Source of the DNA: Candidatus Coatesiibacteriota bacterium
GTDB lineage: Bacteria > B130-G9
Assembly: GCA_003647755.1 (NCBI GenBank)
Contig: QMNL01000002.1
Span: forward strand, 1-23,100
Length of the DNA: 23,100 nucleotides
Reading direction: 5' to 3'
This document shows positions 7,455-15,529 of the stretch, one piece after another. Position numbers and translations under genes: made by a program. Position 1 is the stretch's first letter; the number at the start of each line of letters is the position of its first letter. The notes beneath the pieces are model-generated. The model saw only the letters and a list, made by a program, of their open reading frames with translations. It was not told the DNA's origin and searched no databases.

Positions 7455-8003
7455 ATGGCCGACAAAAAACCGATCCTGCTGCATTCATGCTGTGCTCCAT
7501 GCACGGTCTATCCGTTTAAGAAACTTATCGAGGAGGGGTACTCGCCGACTTGTTTCTTCTATAATCCAAACATTCATCCCTACACGGAGTTTGCTCGGCG
7601 CTTGGATGCGATGAAGGTGTTTGGATTCGAGACTGGTGCGGATGTCCTGATCGATGACAGGTATGGTCTGGACGAGTTTTTGGCGGCGGTGTTTGGCAAG
7701 GAGCCGAGATGCCCTATCTGCTACGAGATGCGGTTGCGAGAGACGGCAAGGGTATGCAGTGAGAGGCACCTGGAGCGGTTCACGACGACGCTGCTATACA
7801 GCAAGTACCAGAGGCATGATGAGATCGCGGAGTTGGGCCCGCGACTGGCGGATGAGTATGGGGTGGAGTTCGTCTATTTTGATTTTCGTGTCGGCTGGAA
7901 AGAGGGGATATCGGAGTCGAGGCGGATGGGTCTATACAGGCAGCAGTATTGTGGCTGCATATTCAGCGAGCAGGAGCGGTATTTGCAGAAGAAAAGGGCG
8001 TGA
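7455..8003 (+). CDS. queH: Epoxyqueuosine reductase QueH
   Basis: QueH reduces epoxyqueuosine to queuosine in tRNA, the last step of the pathway, and is unrelated to the B12-dependent QueG. The 182 residues carry the family's cysteines: the adjacent pair C12-C13 (SCCAPC) and C86/C89 in CPICYEMR, which are the expected iron-sulphur ligands. A C-x-C pair at 166 and 168 in QQYCGC matches the conserved redox pair. The YSKYQRHDEI segment is also typical of the family (formerly DUF208). The ATG lies one base after the ruvB stop, so translation is probably coupled. The other queuosine genes are not in the window. Confidence 0.95.
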   Translation: MADKKPILLHSCCAPCTVYPFKKLIEEGYSPTCFFYNPNIHPYTEFARRLDAMKVFGFETGADVLIDDRYGLDEFLAAVFGKEPRCPICYEMRLRETARVCSERHLERFTTTLLYSKYQRHDEIAELGPRLADEYGVEFVYFDFRVGWKEGISESRRMGLYRQQYCGCIFSEQERYLQKKRA

Positions 8004-8009
8004 CAGGGA

Positions 8010-9020
8010 ATGAGTGAGCTGCTTCGATTAGGGATTATTGGGTGTGGTAGTTGGGGCAAGAACTATGTGAGGTCTTTCGGAACACTGGAGGAAGTGAAGC
8101 TGGCGGGACTATGTGACCTGTCCTCCAAGAGGCTGGAGTCACTTCACAGGCGGCTGCCGGGGGCTGTCATCACGACTGACTACCGCAAGCTCCTCGATAA
8201 GACTGACGCGGTCTGCATCGCCACAGAAGCGGTGAGTCATTTCAAGATAGCGCGTGATGCATTGGAGGCAGGCAAGGACGTCTTGGTCGAGAAGCCTCTT
8301 GCGACAAGCGTCGAGGAGTGCGAGAGGCTTGTTGAGATGGCCGCCAAGAAGGGCCGCATCCTGATGGTAGGGCACGTGTTCCTGTTCAACAGGGCGGTCT
8401 CCGTCCTGAAAGGCTACATGAGCGACGGGGTCTTGGGAAAGATATACTACATCCACGCAACCAGGACGAACCTCGGCCCGATCCGAAAAGACGTCAACGC
8501 CGTCTGGGACCTTGCCCCGCATGATATATCTACTATCTCGTACCTCGTCGGTGCGCAGCCGCTCGAGGTCTCAGCGACGGGCTCGTCCTACCTATCGGAT
8601 GGGGTTCAGGACATGGCCTTTATCTCGATGCGATACCCGGATGACATCTCGGCGAACGTCCACGTCAGCTGGCTTTACCCGCGCAAGACGCGGGAGACGA
8701 CGATTATAGGTAGCAAGAAGATGGCGGTTTTCGACGACGTGAGCACGCTGGAGAAGATCAAGCTGTTCGACAAGGGCGTCATGAAAGAGCCCGCCTATGA
8801 CAGTTACGGCGACTTCCAGCTATCTCTTAGAAGCGGCGACATCACCATCCCAAATGTCGAGGTCAAGGAGCCATTGCTGGCGGAGTGTGCTCATTTCATC
8901 AACTGCGTTCTAAAGAGAGAGAGACCGTTGTCAGACGGAGTTGAGGGCCTAAATGTCGTGCGAGTCATTGACGCCATCACGAAGTCGATCAGGATGTCGG
9001 GCAATCCTGTGGCGGTCTGA
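8010..9020 (+). CDS. Gfo/Idh/MocA family NAD(P)-dependent oxidoreductase
   Basis: This 336-residue protein has the two-domain Gfo/Idh/MocA fold. The N-terminal Rossmann domain carries GCGSWG (11-16) for NAD(P) binding, and the catalytic lysine motif EKP is at 94-96. The C-terminal alpha/beta domain includes GHVFLFN and WDLAPHDIS, whose His-Asp is usually at the active site. Members oxidise or reduce sugars and nucleotide sugars. Next to a glycosyltransferase and a deacetylase-like protein, a role in making a modified nucleotide sugar (as in the WlbA/UDP-sugar 3-dehydrogenase group) is a reasonable inference, not proven. It begins six bases after queH, with an AGGG-type ribosome site, and is followed by the glycosyltransferase after five bases. 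Confidence 0.85.
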   Translation: MSELLRLGIIGCGSWGKNYVRSFGTLEEVKLAGLCDLSSKRLESLHRRLPGAVITTDYRKLLDKTDAVCIATEAVSHFKIARDALEAGKDVLVEKPLATSVEECERLVEMAAKKGRILMVGHVFLFNRAVSVLKGYMSDGVLGKIYYIHATRTNLGPIRKDVNAVWDLAPHDISTISYLVGAQPLEVSATGSSYLSDGVQDMAFISMRYPDDISANVHVSWLYPRKTRETTIIGSKKMAVFDDVSTLEKIKLFDKGVMKEPAYDSYGDFQLSLRSGDITIPNVEVKEPLLAECAHFINCVLKRERPLSDGVEGLNVVRVIDAITKSIRMSGNPVAV

Positions 9021-9025
9021 GCCGG

Positions 9026-9787
9026 TTGGCACTTCGAAGGAGAGCTGAGCTGCACAGCAAGCAGGTCTCGCTGATTGTCCCCGCGTTCAACGAGGAGCTC
9101 AACCTCGAGCAGGCGGTTTACGACATTGTCAAGTCGGCAGAGGAGTTCCTTGAGGAATACGAGGTGCTGATCATAAATGACGGCAGCCGGGACCGGACGG
9201 GCGAGATAGCGGAGCGACTTGCGGGCGCCAACGAGCGGGTCAGGGTTATCCACCATCCCTTCAACGTCGGCTACGGAGGCGGCCAACAGACCGGCCTGAA
9301 ACATGCCCGCTACCCCTGGGTGATGATCATCCCAGCCGACAGGCAGTTCGATCCACAGGACATCCAGAAATACCTCCCATACATGGACGAGGCGGACATC
9401 ATCGTCGGCTATCGTTCCGACCGGGGCGACCCGCTTTTCAGAAGAATGAACACACTGCTTCTCCGAGTCGTGATGGCCGTTCTCTTCGGCGTTACGCTGC
9501 GGGATGTCAACTGGGTCAAGCTCATGCGCAAGTCGATGATACAGAGGTTCCAGATCGAGTCCAAGAACATCGGCGTCGATGCAGAGGTGATCGTCAAGGC
9601 GAAACACCTGGGTTGCCGATTCCGCGAGGTCCGCGTCCAATACCTGCCTCGCATGGCCGGCCAGTCCAAGGGCGACAAGCTTCTCAACATCGCGATCACC
9701 CTGCTGGAGCTGGTCAGGCTCTTTCTCTTCAAGTTCCTGAAAATGGGCGACTTCTCGTCCAAACACTCCCGCCCCAGAGACACCTGA
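9026..9787 (+). CDS. Family 2 glycosyltransferase (dolichyl-phosphate-mannose synthase-like)
   Basis: The GT-A fold begins with VSLIVPAFNEE. The nucleotide-binding NDGSRDRT segment and the metal-site region PADRQFDP follow, in the pattern of polyprenyl-phosphate glycosyltransferases (DPM1/ArnC-like). The C-terminal hydrophobic stretch LLELVRLFLFKFL may peripherally bind the membrane, since long membrane helices are absent. The protein probably transfers a sugar from a nucleotide donor to a lipid or growing glycan. The start is not ATG. TTG at 9026 gives 253 residues; CTG at 9050 gives 245 residues and has a much better ribosome site, AAGGAG at 9037-9042, seven bases upstream. The downstream deacetylase-like gene begins two bases after its stop. 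Confidence 0.87.
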   Translation: MALRRRAELHSKQVSLIVPAFNEELNLEQAVYDIVKSAEEFLEEYEVLIINDGSRDRTGEIAERLAGANERVRVIHHPFNVGYGGGQQTGLKHARYPWVMIIPADRQFDPQDIQKYLPYMDEADIIVGYRSDRGDPLFRRMNTLLLRVVMAVLFGVTLRDVNWVKLMRKSMIQRFQIESKNIGVDAEVIVKAKHLGCRFREVRVQYLPRMAGQSKGDKLLNIAITLLELVRLFLFKFLKMGDFSSKHSRPRDT

Positions 9788-9789
9788 GC

Positions 9790-11754
9790 GTGCAAACAGT
9801 AAAGAGAATCCTCAACGCCACGCTCGCAGTCTGCATCATTGCGGCAGCTTACGGACTGATCGTGATCCTCCGCGCGTCCAATCCCTTCCGGCCACCGCTT
9901 CTCCCCTCAACGCTCACCGCGGCCGCCATCATCCTCGGCCTTGCCATTCTCCTGGTCCTCAAGCCACCCAGGTTTGCCACCCGCCCGATTCACACCCCGG
10001 CAGTTTACCCCACACGTAGGCACCAATCTGATGTTACGATACTCGTCTCTGTTGATGCCGTGCGCCAAGCCAGCACCCACCCAGACCCACTGAAGCGCGA
10101 CTGGTCCTTCGAGTGGGAGAATATCGTCGCCGCTGCCGTCGGCCCACACAGCATAATCGATCTATCTGAGCTCGCCTCCGACGATTTTAAGAACACGGCC
10201 GTTCTCGTCCTCACAAAGAGCGCCTCGGCCAACCTCGACCGCGGGCTGGCCGAGGAGCTCCTAGCGTTCATGCGGCAGGGAGGGGTGATCATCTCGGAGG
10301 GGATGTCGGCCCTTGTGTCAGATGTCCTCGAGGTTGATGTCGCAAAGATAAACAAGGGCCCGATTTGGCTCGATCATCTCGCACCGGAGCTGGTGCCCGA
10401 TCGCCTCACCCGGGCAGGGCTGGCGGCGAGGCCATTCTATGGGACCCTATCGGAAGTGCGCCCCCGCCCGGGTGCTAGTAGCGAGGCTATGAACATCCTG
10501 GCCAGCTCGTGCGGGCGTCCCTGCATCGTCCAAGGCACCCAGGGAAACGGCCACCTGGTCGCCATTCTCTTCGATCTCGCAGCCGCCCTTGTCCATCTCA
10601 AGCAGGGCTTTTACCCTCGCGGACTTCTGGCCCGGATGTTTGCGTCGATTCGACACGGTTGGGGCTGGCCGAAACCAGCACATCTTATTCCGAGACTCTC
10701 CGACTTCCGCCGCCCCGAACCCATACCGCCTCTGCAAGAGGTCCTCGCCGACGCCATATTCCGCACTGCCGCAAGAGTGCATCCATTTGGGGCAGTCTCA
10801 CGCCTTCCAGCCGGCAAGAGAGCATTTCTGGCAATGACGCACGACGAGGATTACGCCTCAAGGGAGCTTTCAGCCATTGTCAAGGAGGCCAACGAGCGCG
10901 GGGTTGCCCAGACGGTCTTCCTGCTTCCCGACTGCAGACGTGAAACTTATCAGCGAGAGGTCCTCGAGGCGGCTTGCGCCGAAATAGGCTTCCACTGGAA
11001 CAGATTCCGCATACATCTCGACCGCAAAGGGATTCATGTGAACCGATATGCCCGACCGGCAGACGCTATTGATATTCTGAGAACTCGCTTACTCACTCGT
11101 CAAATAGCATCCAGCCGAATCCACTGGCTCAGTTGGGACACCCACCCGGGCACAACGTTCGCGACCCTCGCGGGTGCAGGTCTGGATACCGATTCGTCTC
11201 AGGGCGCCATCTCCACCGCGAAGGGCTACATCTTCGCCACGGGCTACGGATACAGACCACTGTCCCCCGCCGGGGCACCGATCTCACTGCTCGAGGTACC
11301 CTACGAGATCGAGGACGACCTGGCCGGGGCCGACGTAGCATTCATGGCATCTCTCATCGAGCTGAACATCAACAGCTGGCACTCGGGACTCGTCATCCTT
11401 ATCCACCCCTGGGAGTGCACGAAGCGCGGACGATTGCGGAATCTCTTCGATCAGGCGCTGAAAACAGCGGAGCGAGACCGGGTGTGGGCGACCACGTTAG
11501 CGGAGCTTCATGCTTTCAGGGCGAGCCGTGAGCGATGCGAGGTATCATCAACGTTTGCGGGAAATATCCTGAAGATCGAAATCTACACCGAGGACGAAGG
11601 TCTTTGCCTGCACCTACCCTCGAGTCACGGCGACCTGAAGCTCAGCGAGTTGAGGCTTGACGGCGACCGGGCTGAAACATCTTCGCTTCCGGACGGGCTA
11701 ACAGAGGTTGCGTTGCCGCGGGGCCGGCACACCATCACGCTCACATATTCCTGA
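9790..11754 (+). CDS. Membrane-anchored protein with GATase-like and polysaccharide deacetylase-like domains
   Basis: I place the start at GTG 9790, two bases after the glycosyltransferase stop; the longer open frame from 9613 only translates antisense-like sequence inside that gene. The roughly 654-residue product has two membrane helices (about 8-27 and 43-62). A class-I glutamine-amidotransferase-like segment follows (about 75-270), recognisable in LAFMRQGGVIISEG but with no clear catalytic Cys. The C-terminal half (about 340-580) has NodB deacetylase features: THDEDY at 350-355 for the acid/metal site, FHWNRFRIH at 401-409 (an H-x6-H spacing), a segment ending DTDSSQG, EVPYEIEDD and the terminal LIHPWE. 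The last 70 residues resemble a beta-rich accessory domain. It probably trims or deacetylates an exported glycan made with the preceding two proteins. Active-site spacing differs from the standard H-x3-H, so activity is uncertain. Confidence 0.7.
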   Translation: MQTVKRILNATLAVCIIAAAYGLIVILRASNPFRPPLLPSTLTAAAIILGLAILLVLKPPRFATRPIHTPAVYPTRRHQSDVTILVSVDAVRQASTHPDPLKRDWSFEWENIVAAAVGPHSIIDLSELASDDFKNTAVLVLTKSASANLDRGLAEELLAFMRQGGVIISEGMSALVSDVLEVDVAKINKGPIWLDHLAPELVPDRLTRAGLAARPFYGTLSEVRPRPGASSEAMNILASSCGRPCIVQGTQGNGHLVAILFDLAAALVHLKQGFYPRGLLARMFASIRHGWGWPKPAHLIPRLSDFRRPEPIPPLQEVLADAIFRTAARVHPFGAVSRLPAGKRAFLAMTHDEDYASRELSAIVKEANERGVAQTVFLLPDCRRETYQREVLEAACAEIGFHWNRFRIHLDRKGIHVNRYARPADAIDILRTRLLTRQIASSRIHWLSWDTHPGTTFATLAGAGLDTDSSQGAISTAKGYIFATGYGYRPLSPAGAPISLLEVPYEIEDDLAGADVAFMASLIELNINSWHSGLVILIHPWECTKRGRLRNLFDQALKTAERDRVWATTLAELHAFRASRERCEVSSTFAGNILKIEIYTEDEGLCLHLPSSHGDLKLSELRLDGDRAETSSLPDGLTEVALPRGRHTITLTYS

Positions 11755-11795
11755 GCCTGGGCCCCTGAATGAGGCCATCCGGGTCACGTGAGTTG

Positions 11796-12776
11796 CTAGT
11801 GCAGCTCCCCTATCGTTATCGTGGCAGTCCCCTCCTTGGAGAGAACGACCTTCATCGCTCGGCTTGCCAGGATGGCTGCGTTCTCAGGGCTTGCGCCTCC
11901 CGCCAGCGCAAGTGCGAACGTGCTGCAGACAGCATCCTGCGCTCCCGCCGGGTTGAACTTGTTCTCAACACCGACCTCAAACGTCTTCTGGACACCATCC
12001 CTGGTGCACAGCCCGAGCTCCTGGTCCTCCCTCATCACCAGGACAGCGTCGCACTCAAGAGCCTTCACGAGCTGTTCGCAGATCGCAGCTATGCTGGTGA
12101 AGAAGTTCCCGCTAACGACGTGGACGAAGTCCTGTGCGTCGTAATAGCCGAGAATTATTGCCGTGGCATTGGCAAAAAGCCTGAATCGCCGCTGCTTGGA
12201 GTGGACGATCGTGGGGACATTCTTGTGTCGGGCAAGGTCAATAATGAACCGTGGCAGAGCGTCGCCCAAAAGCATACCCTTGTCATAATCGGAGATCAGG
12301 ATGGCATCTATTTGGTCGATATTGGACTCGATATACCGCTTGACCGTTGGCGTCTCGTTCTCGCTCAGTTGCCTCCTGCTCTCGTAGTCATAGCGCACGA
12401 TCTGCTGGTTGTATGGCAGAGCAACTACGCGGACTTTAAGGGTGGTTGAGCGGTCTGAGGATGGGAATATCCCACCCGATTCTATGCCCGCTTCTCTAAC
12501 CGCCTTCCTAAACATGTGGGCCGCGTCATCGTAGCCCACTACGCCACACAACAAGACCGTTGCGCCAAGCTGCTTGGCGTTGTGTGCAACGTTCGCCGCC
12601 CCGCCAAGCCGATACTCCTCCTTTTTGACTTTGACAACTGGAACCGCAGCCTCAGGCGATAGCCGCTCGGCGTTCCCATAGACATACTTATCCGCCATGA
12701 GGTCCCCGACGACCAGTATGCGCAGCTTCTCGAAGGCCGACATTATCGAAGCAAGGTTCTCGTTGCTTGCGGTCAC
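11796..12776 (-). CDS. PfkB-type kinase related to heptokinase domain of HldE/RfaE, diverged active site
   Basis: The 326-residue protein aligns with the D-glycero-beta-D-manno-heptose 7-phosphate kinase domain of HldE/RfaE1. Matching segments are VVGDLMADKYVYG, LSPEAAVPVV, GGAANVAHN and ISDYDKG. It lacks the cytidylyl/adenylyltransferase domain. Two ATP-site motifs are altered. The usual PNxxE region reads LGYYDAQD (209-216), and the GAGD anion-hole/catalytic motif reads GAQD (278-281); the catalytic Asp281 itself remains. It may phosphorylate a different sugar, work poorly, or be a paralogue with a new role. GTG at 12776 is supported by GGAGG eight bases upstream. It ends in TAG and converges on the deacetylase-like gene, with 41 bases between them and no clear terminator. 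Confidence 0.78.
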   Translation of the reverse strand: MTASNENLASIMSAFEKLRILVVGDLMADKYVYGNAERLSPEAAVPVVKVKKEEYRLGGAANVAHNAKQLGATVLLCGVVGYDDAAHMFRKAVREAGIESGGIFPSSDRSTTLKVRVVALPYNQQIVRYDYESRRQLSENETPTVKRYIESNIDQIDAILISDYDKGMLLGDALPRFIIDLARHKNVPTIVHSKQRRFRLFANATAIILGYYDAQDFVHVVSGNFFTSIAAICEQLVKALECDAVLVMREDQELGLCTRDGVQKTFEVGVENKFNPAGAQDAVCSTFALALAGGASPENAAILASRAMKVVLSKEGTATITIGELH

Positions 12777-12926
12777 AAAGTAATCCTCCAGTTAGTTGCT
12801 TGCACTAAACACTCATCACAGGCGAAGAAGATGCGAATCTAAACCATACATGAACGCAAACCATAAGCTCTAATGTTTCGGCAAATCAGCACGCGGGATG
12901 CCCGTTACTTGAACATGGTGAGTGAA
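12777..12926 (-). other. Intergenic region upstream of the heptokinase-like gene
   Basis: This AT-richer gap of 150 bases must hold the leader of the heptokinase-like gene (GGAGG eight bases before its GTG) and the 3' end of the M16 transcript. I see no well-spaced -35/-10 pair and no terminator hairpin with a T-tract. Confidence 0.4.
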
Positions 12927-15497
12927 TTACTTCCTAGCCACCGATAGAACATCCGCCGCCGTAACAGCATCGATCTTCTTCCCATACTCGAGAAACGAAT
13001 CGTAGCCAAGCCCGTAAAGCTCTCCCAGGCAGGCTGCCACAGCCTGCTGCGACGAAGTCTGTAAGCGATGCACTTGCTCGTTTGCCATGCACATCCCCTT
13101 CGCTATCCTGAGCTCCTCGTCTCCAACGGGCTCCTTCACCATTCTGATTATCTCCTCCGCAATCGCTCTCTGCACTCGCTTGAGATTCTTAGGCAGACAC
13201 GAGGCGTAAACTGAGAACCAGCCCGGGTCCACCCCGAGCCGGTTGTATGCGTGCACCAGATAGACGAGCTTCGCATTCCGAAGCCTGGCGTGCAGCCTTC
13301 CACCAGGAGAATACGCCCCGGAGAGAACAGCGTCCAGCACCTCGAGGGCATACTTATCATCGTCCGACACCGCACAGGACCTGAAGCCGTAAAACACGAC
13401 CGCCTGTTTCCACCCCGTCGGCACCGTGAGCTCCACGTTCTTGGCAAGCGGCGGGTCAAGCGCTATATCGGGCCGAATCGTCCTGCCCGCAAACTCGGCA
13501 AAGAACTTCTTAACGAGCGAGCTGGCATACTCGCTGCTCGTCTCACCGAATACCGCCAAGACGAGGTTATCAGGTTTCACATAGGAATCGTAGTAATCCC
13601 AGACATCATCCACGGTAAGCTTCGCAACACTCTCCAACGTCCCATACTTGCTCATCCTATATGGATGAGCGCGATAGAGATTGGACAGCATCGCCTGACG
13701 AGGCTTGACGAACCAGAAATCAGCCCGACGCCTGATTATGGCCAGGGCGTTCTTCTGCTGGCGCTTGAACTCCTCCACGTCGAATCTGGGATGCAGAATG
13801 ATGTCTGCCACAATCCCAAGCCCTGCCTCCAGGTCGTCCTGAAGAACTTCGAGTGAGACGTGGAACGTGTTCATGTCGGATGATGCGGAGACCTTGCCAC
13901 CCAAGGCATCGATGGCAAGAGCCAGCTCGTCCGCTGTCCTCGACTTCGTGCCCCTGAGCAGAAGCTGTGCCATCAGGTTAGCCACCCCATTGGTCTGGGG
14001 CGTCTCATATCTCGTTCCACCGAGAAAATAGGCGTCGATCGAGATAGTAGATGTCGTCTCACCCTTCATAGTCAGCAGCCGAAGCCCATTGGGAAGCGTG
14101 GAGCTCTCGATGCGATGTTTCTTTGCCATCTTCTTGCCCGCAGGCTTAGCTCCTGACGCGCCCTTGCCCGTGGGCACAACCGCAACGACAGTGAGTTTAT
14201 CCTGCTTCAGATACTTCTGGGCGACAGCCATGACCTGGTCCGCGGAAACGGCCGCGATCCTATCCAGATAGCCGTAGCTGAAGCCTACGTCGCCGGTAGC
14301 AAGGATGTCCGACGCCAAAAGCCTCGCCTTTTGCTCCATTGTCTCAACGCCAAGTAGATAATCGCTTTTTATCAGTTTCTTAGCCTTGTTGAGCTCGGAC
14401 TCCGACACAGGAGCCTTCTTGAGCGCATCCAGCTGCTCGTGCACCGCGGCAATCGTCTTGTCGATCTTCTCTGCGGAAAGCGCCGCCCGTATAAAGAATC
14501 CACCCACGCCAAAAGACGGCGTCCACGACGTAACCGTTATGTCCTGGACCAAACACTGCTCATACTTGATGCTCTGCACCAGCCGTGCACTCCTCCCGTT
14601 CCCAAGAATCGCCGCAAGCACATCGAGCGCATAGAGATCGGGGTGCTGAAGCGGGACAGTCCTATAACCCAGCATCAGGTAGGCGAGGTTCACGTCCATC
14701 TCGACAACGGACTTGCGCATTTGAATCTGGGGCGGCTCTGATGGAAGGACAATCGGCGCAAGGGGACGAGCCGAGAAGTTTTCGAAGGCCTTCTTCACCT
14801 TCGAGATCGCCTCGGACTGCTTCACGTCGCCTACGACGACCACGATAGTGTTCTCCGGCACGTACATCCGGCGATAGTATCTGACGAGATCGTCCCGCTT
14901 AAGCTGCGAGAAAAGCTCCTTGCTGCCAATAGTTGCGTAGCGGACGGGATGCCTCGTAAACATCGTTACCATCATCTGTCGCCACAAAACGCGCATAGGC
15001 TCGTCGAGGTCCTTGGCTATCTCGCTCTCAATAATGCCACGCTGCGTATCAACCTCCTTCTCCGGGAAGGTTGCGTCGGTGTAGCAATGCGACAGGAGAA
15101 ACAGGACTTTGTCGAAATAGCGGGACGGAGCAACAGCGTGGTAGCACGTGTGGTCACTGGTGGTGTATGCGTTGATCAGGCCTCCAAACTCATCTGCGAG
15201 CTTGTCGATCTGCCCCTTGGTCATCCTCGAGGTGCCATCACTCTCAACGTGCTCGACGAAGTGCGAGATACCGCTGCCCGAATACTCCTGCTCATAAATC
15301 GAGCCCGCACGAACAACGATCCTAACAGCAACCACAGGCGCCGAATGGTCCTCCGCCACTGCAATAGTGAGGCCGCTGGGTAGTCGCTCCAACTGCACCT
15401 TATCTGGCCGAATCATCGACGCAAAACCGTTAGAGAAGCCCACTACCGCTACAATCGCACATATCGCGGCCGCTATCTCGAGGCGCTCGATATGCAT
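12927..15497 (-). CDS. Fused two-repeat M16 (pitrilysin/MPP) family metalloprotease with signal peptide
   Basis: This is an 856-residue zinc protease containing two M16 units of about 420 residues. An N-terminal hydrophobic signal segment (about 8-27) suggests export. The first unit carries the inverted zinc motif HFVEH (79-83), with the third ligand Glu159 in IIESEI, 76 residues on. The second unit lacks HxxEH (LMAQLL in its place). It keeps the typical R-containing C-terminal motif near GGRLHARLRNAKLVY, so it is the usual non-catalytic partner half. Most bacterial M16 pairs are separate genes; here they are fused. I chose ATG 15497 because GGAGG (15503-15507) lies five bases upstream. ATG codons at 15500 and 15530 are alternatives; the last overlaps the M42 stop by one base. 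It follows the M42 gene on the same strand, suggesting a peptide-degradation pair. Confidence 0.92.
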   Translation of the reverse strand: MHIERLEIAAAICAIVAVVGFSNGFASMIRPDKVQLERLPSGLTIAVAEDHSAPVVAVRIVVRAGSIYEQEYSGSGISHFVEHVESDGTSRMTKGQIDKLADEFGGLINAYTTSDHTCYHAVAPSRYFDKVLFLLSHCYTDATFPEKEVDTQRGIIESEIAKDLDEPMRVLWRQMMVTMFTRHPVRYATIGSKELFSQLKRDDLVRYYRRMYVPENTIVVVVGDVKQSEAISKVKKAFENFSARPLAPIVLPSEPPQIQMRKSVVEMDVNLAYLMLGYRTVPLQHPDLYALDVLAAILGNGRSARLVQSIKYEQCLVQDITVTSWTPSFGVGGFFIRAALSAEKIDKTIAAVHEQLDALKKAPVSESELNKAKKLIKSDYLLGVETMEQKARLLASDILATGDVGFSYGYLDRIAAVSADQVMAVAQKYLKQDKLTVVAVVPTGKGASGAKPAGKKMAKKHRIESSTLPNGLRLLTMKGETTSTISIDAYFLGGTRYETPQTNGVANLMAQLLLRGTKSRTADELALAIDALGGKVSASSDMNTFHVSLEVLQDDLEAGLGIVADIILHPRFDVEEFKRQQKNALAIIRRRADFWFVKPRQAMLSNLYRAHPYRMSKYGTLESVAKLTVDDVWDYYDSYVKPDNLVLAVFGETSSEYASSLVKKFFAEFAGRTIRPDIALDPPLAKNVELTVPTGWKQAVVFYGFRSCAVSDDDKYALEVLDAVLSGAYSPGGRLHARLRNAKLVYLVHAYNRLGVDPGWFSVYASCLPKNLKRVQRAIAEEIIRMVKEPVGDEELRIAKGMCMANEQVHRLQTSSQQAVAACLGELYGLGYDSFLEYGKKIDAVTAADVLSVARK

Positions 15498-15529
15498 CAT
15501 AACCTCCAAAAACGAACCTCGAAAAACCA

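Noticed and set aside
8891..9766. A 291-codon open frame on the minus strand opposite the glycosyltransferase
   Set aside because: It is antisense to a recognisable GT2 domain, and its Asp/Glu/Val-rich content is what the complement of that gene would give.
9613..9789. N-terminal extension of the deacetylase-like protein into the glycosyltransferase gene
   Set aside because: The extra 59 residues are Pro/Arg/Gln-rich out-of-frame translation of the GT gene. GTG 9790 follows the upstream stop and leads directly into a membrane helix.
11769..12449. A 226-codon open frame on the + strand opposite the heptokinase-like gene
   Set aside because: No family resemblance, and the opposite strand has a clear PfkB protein with a good ribosome site.
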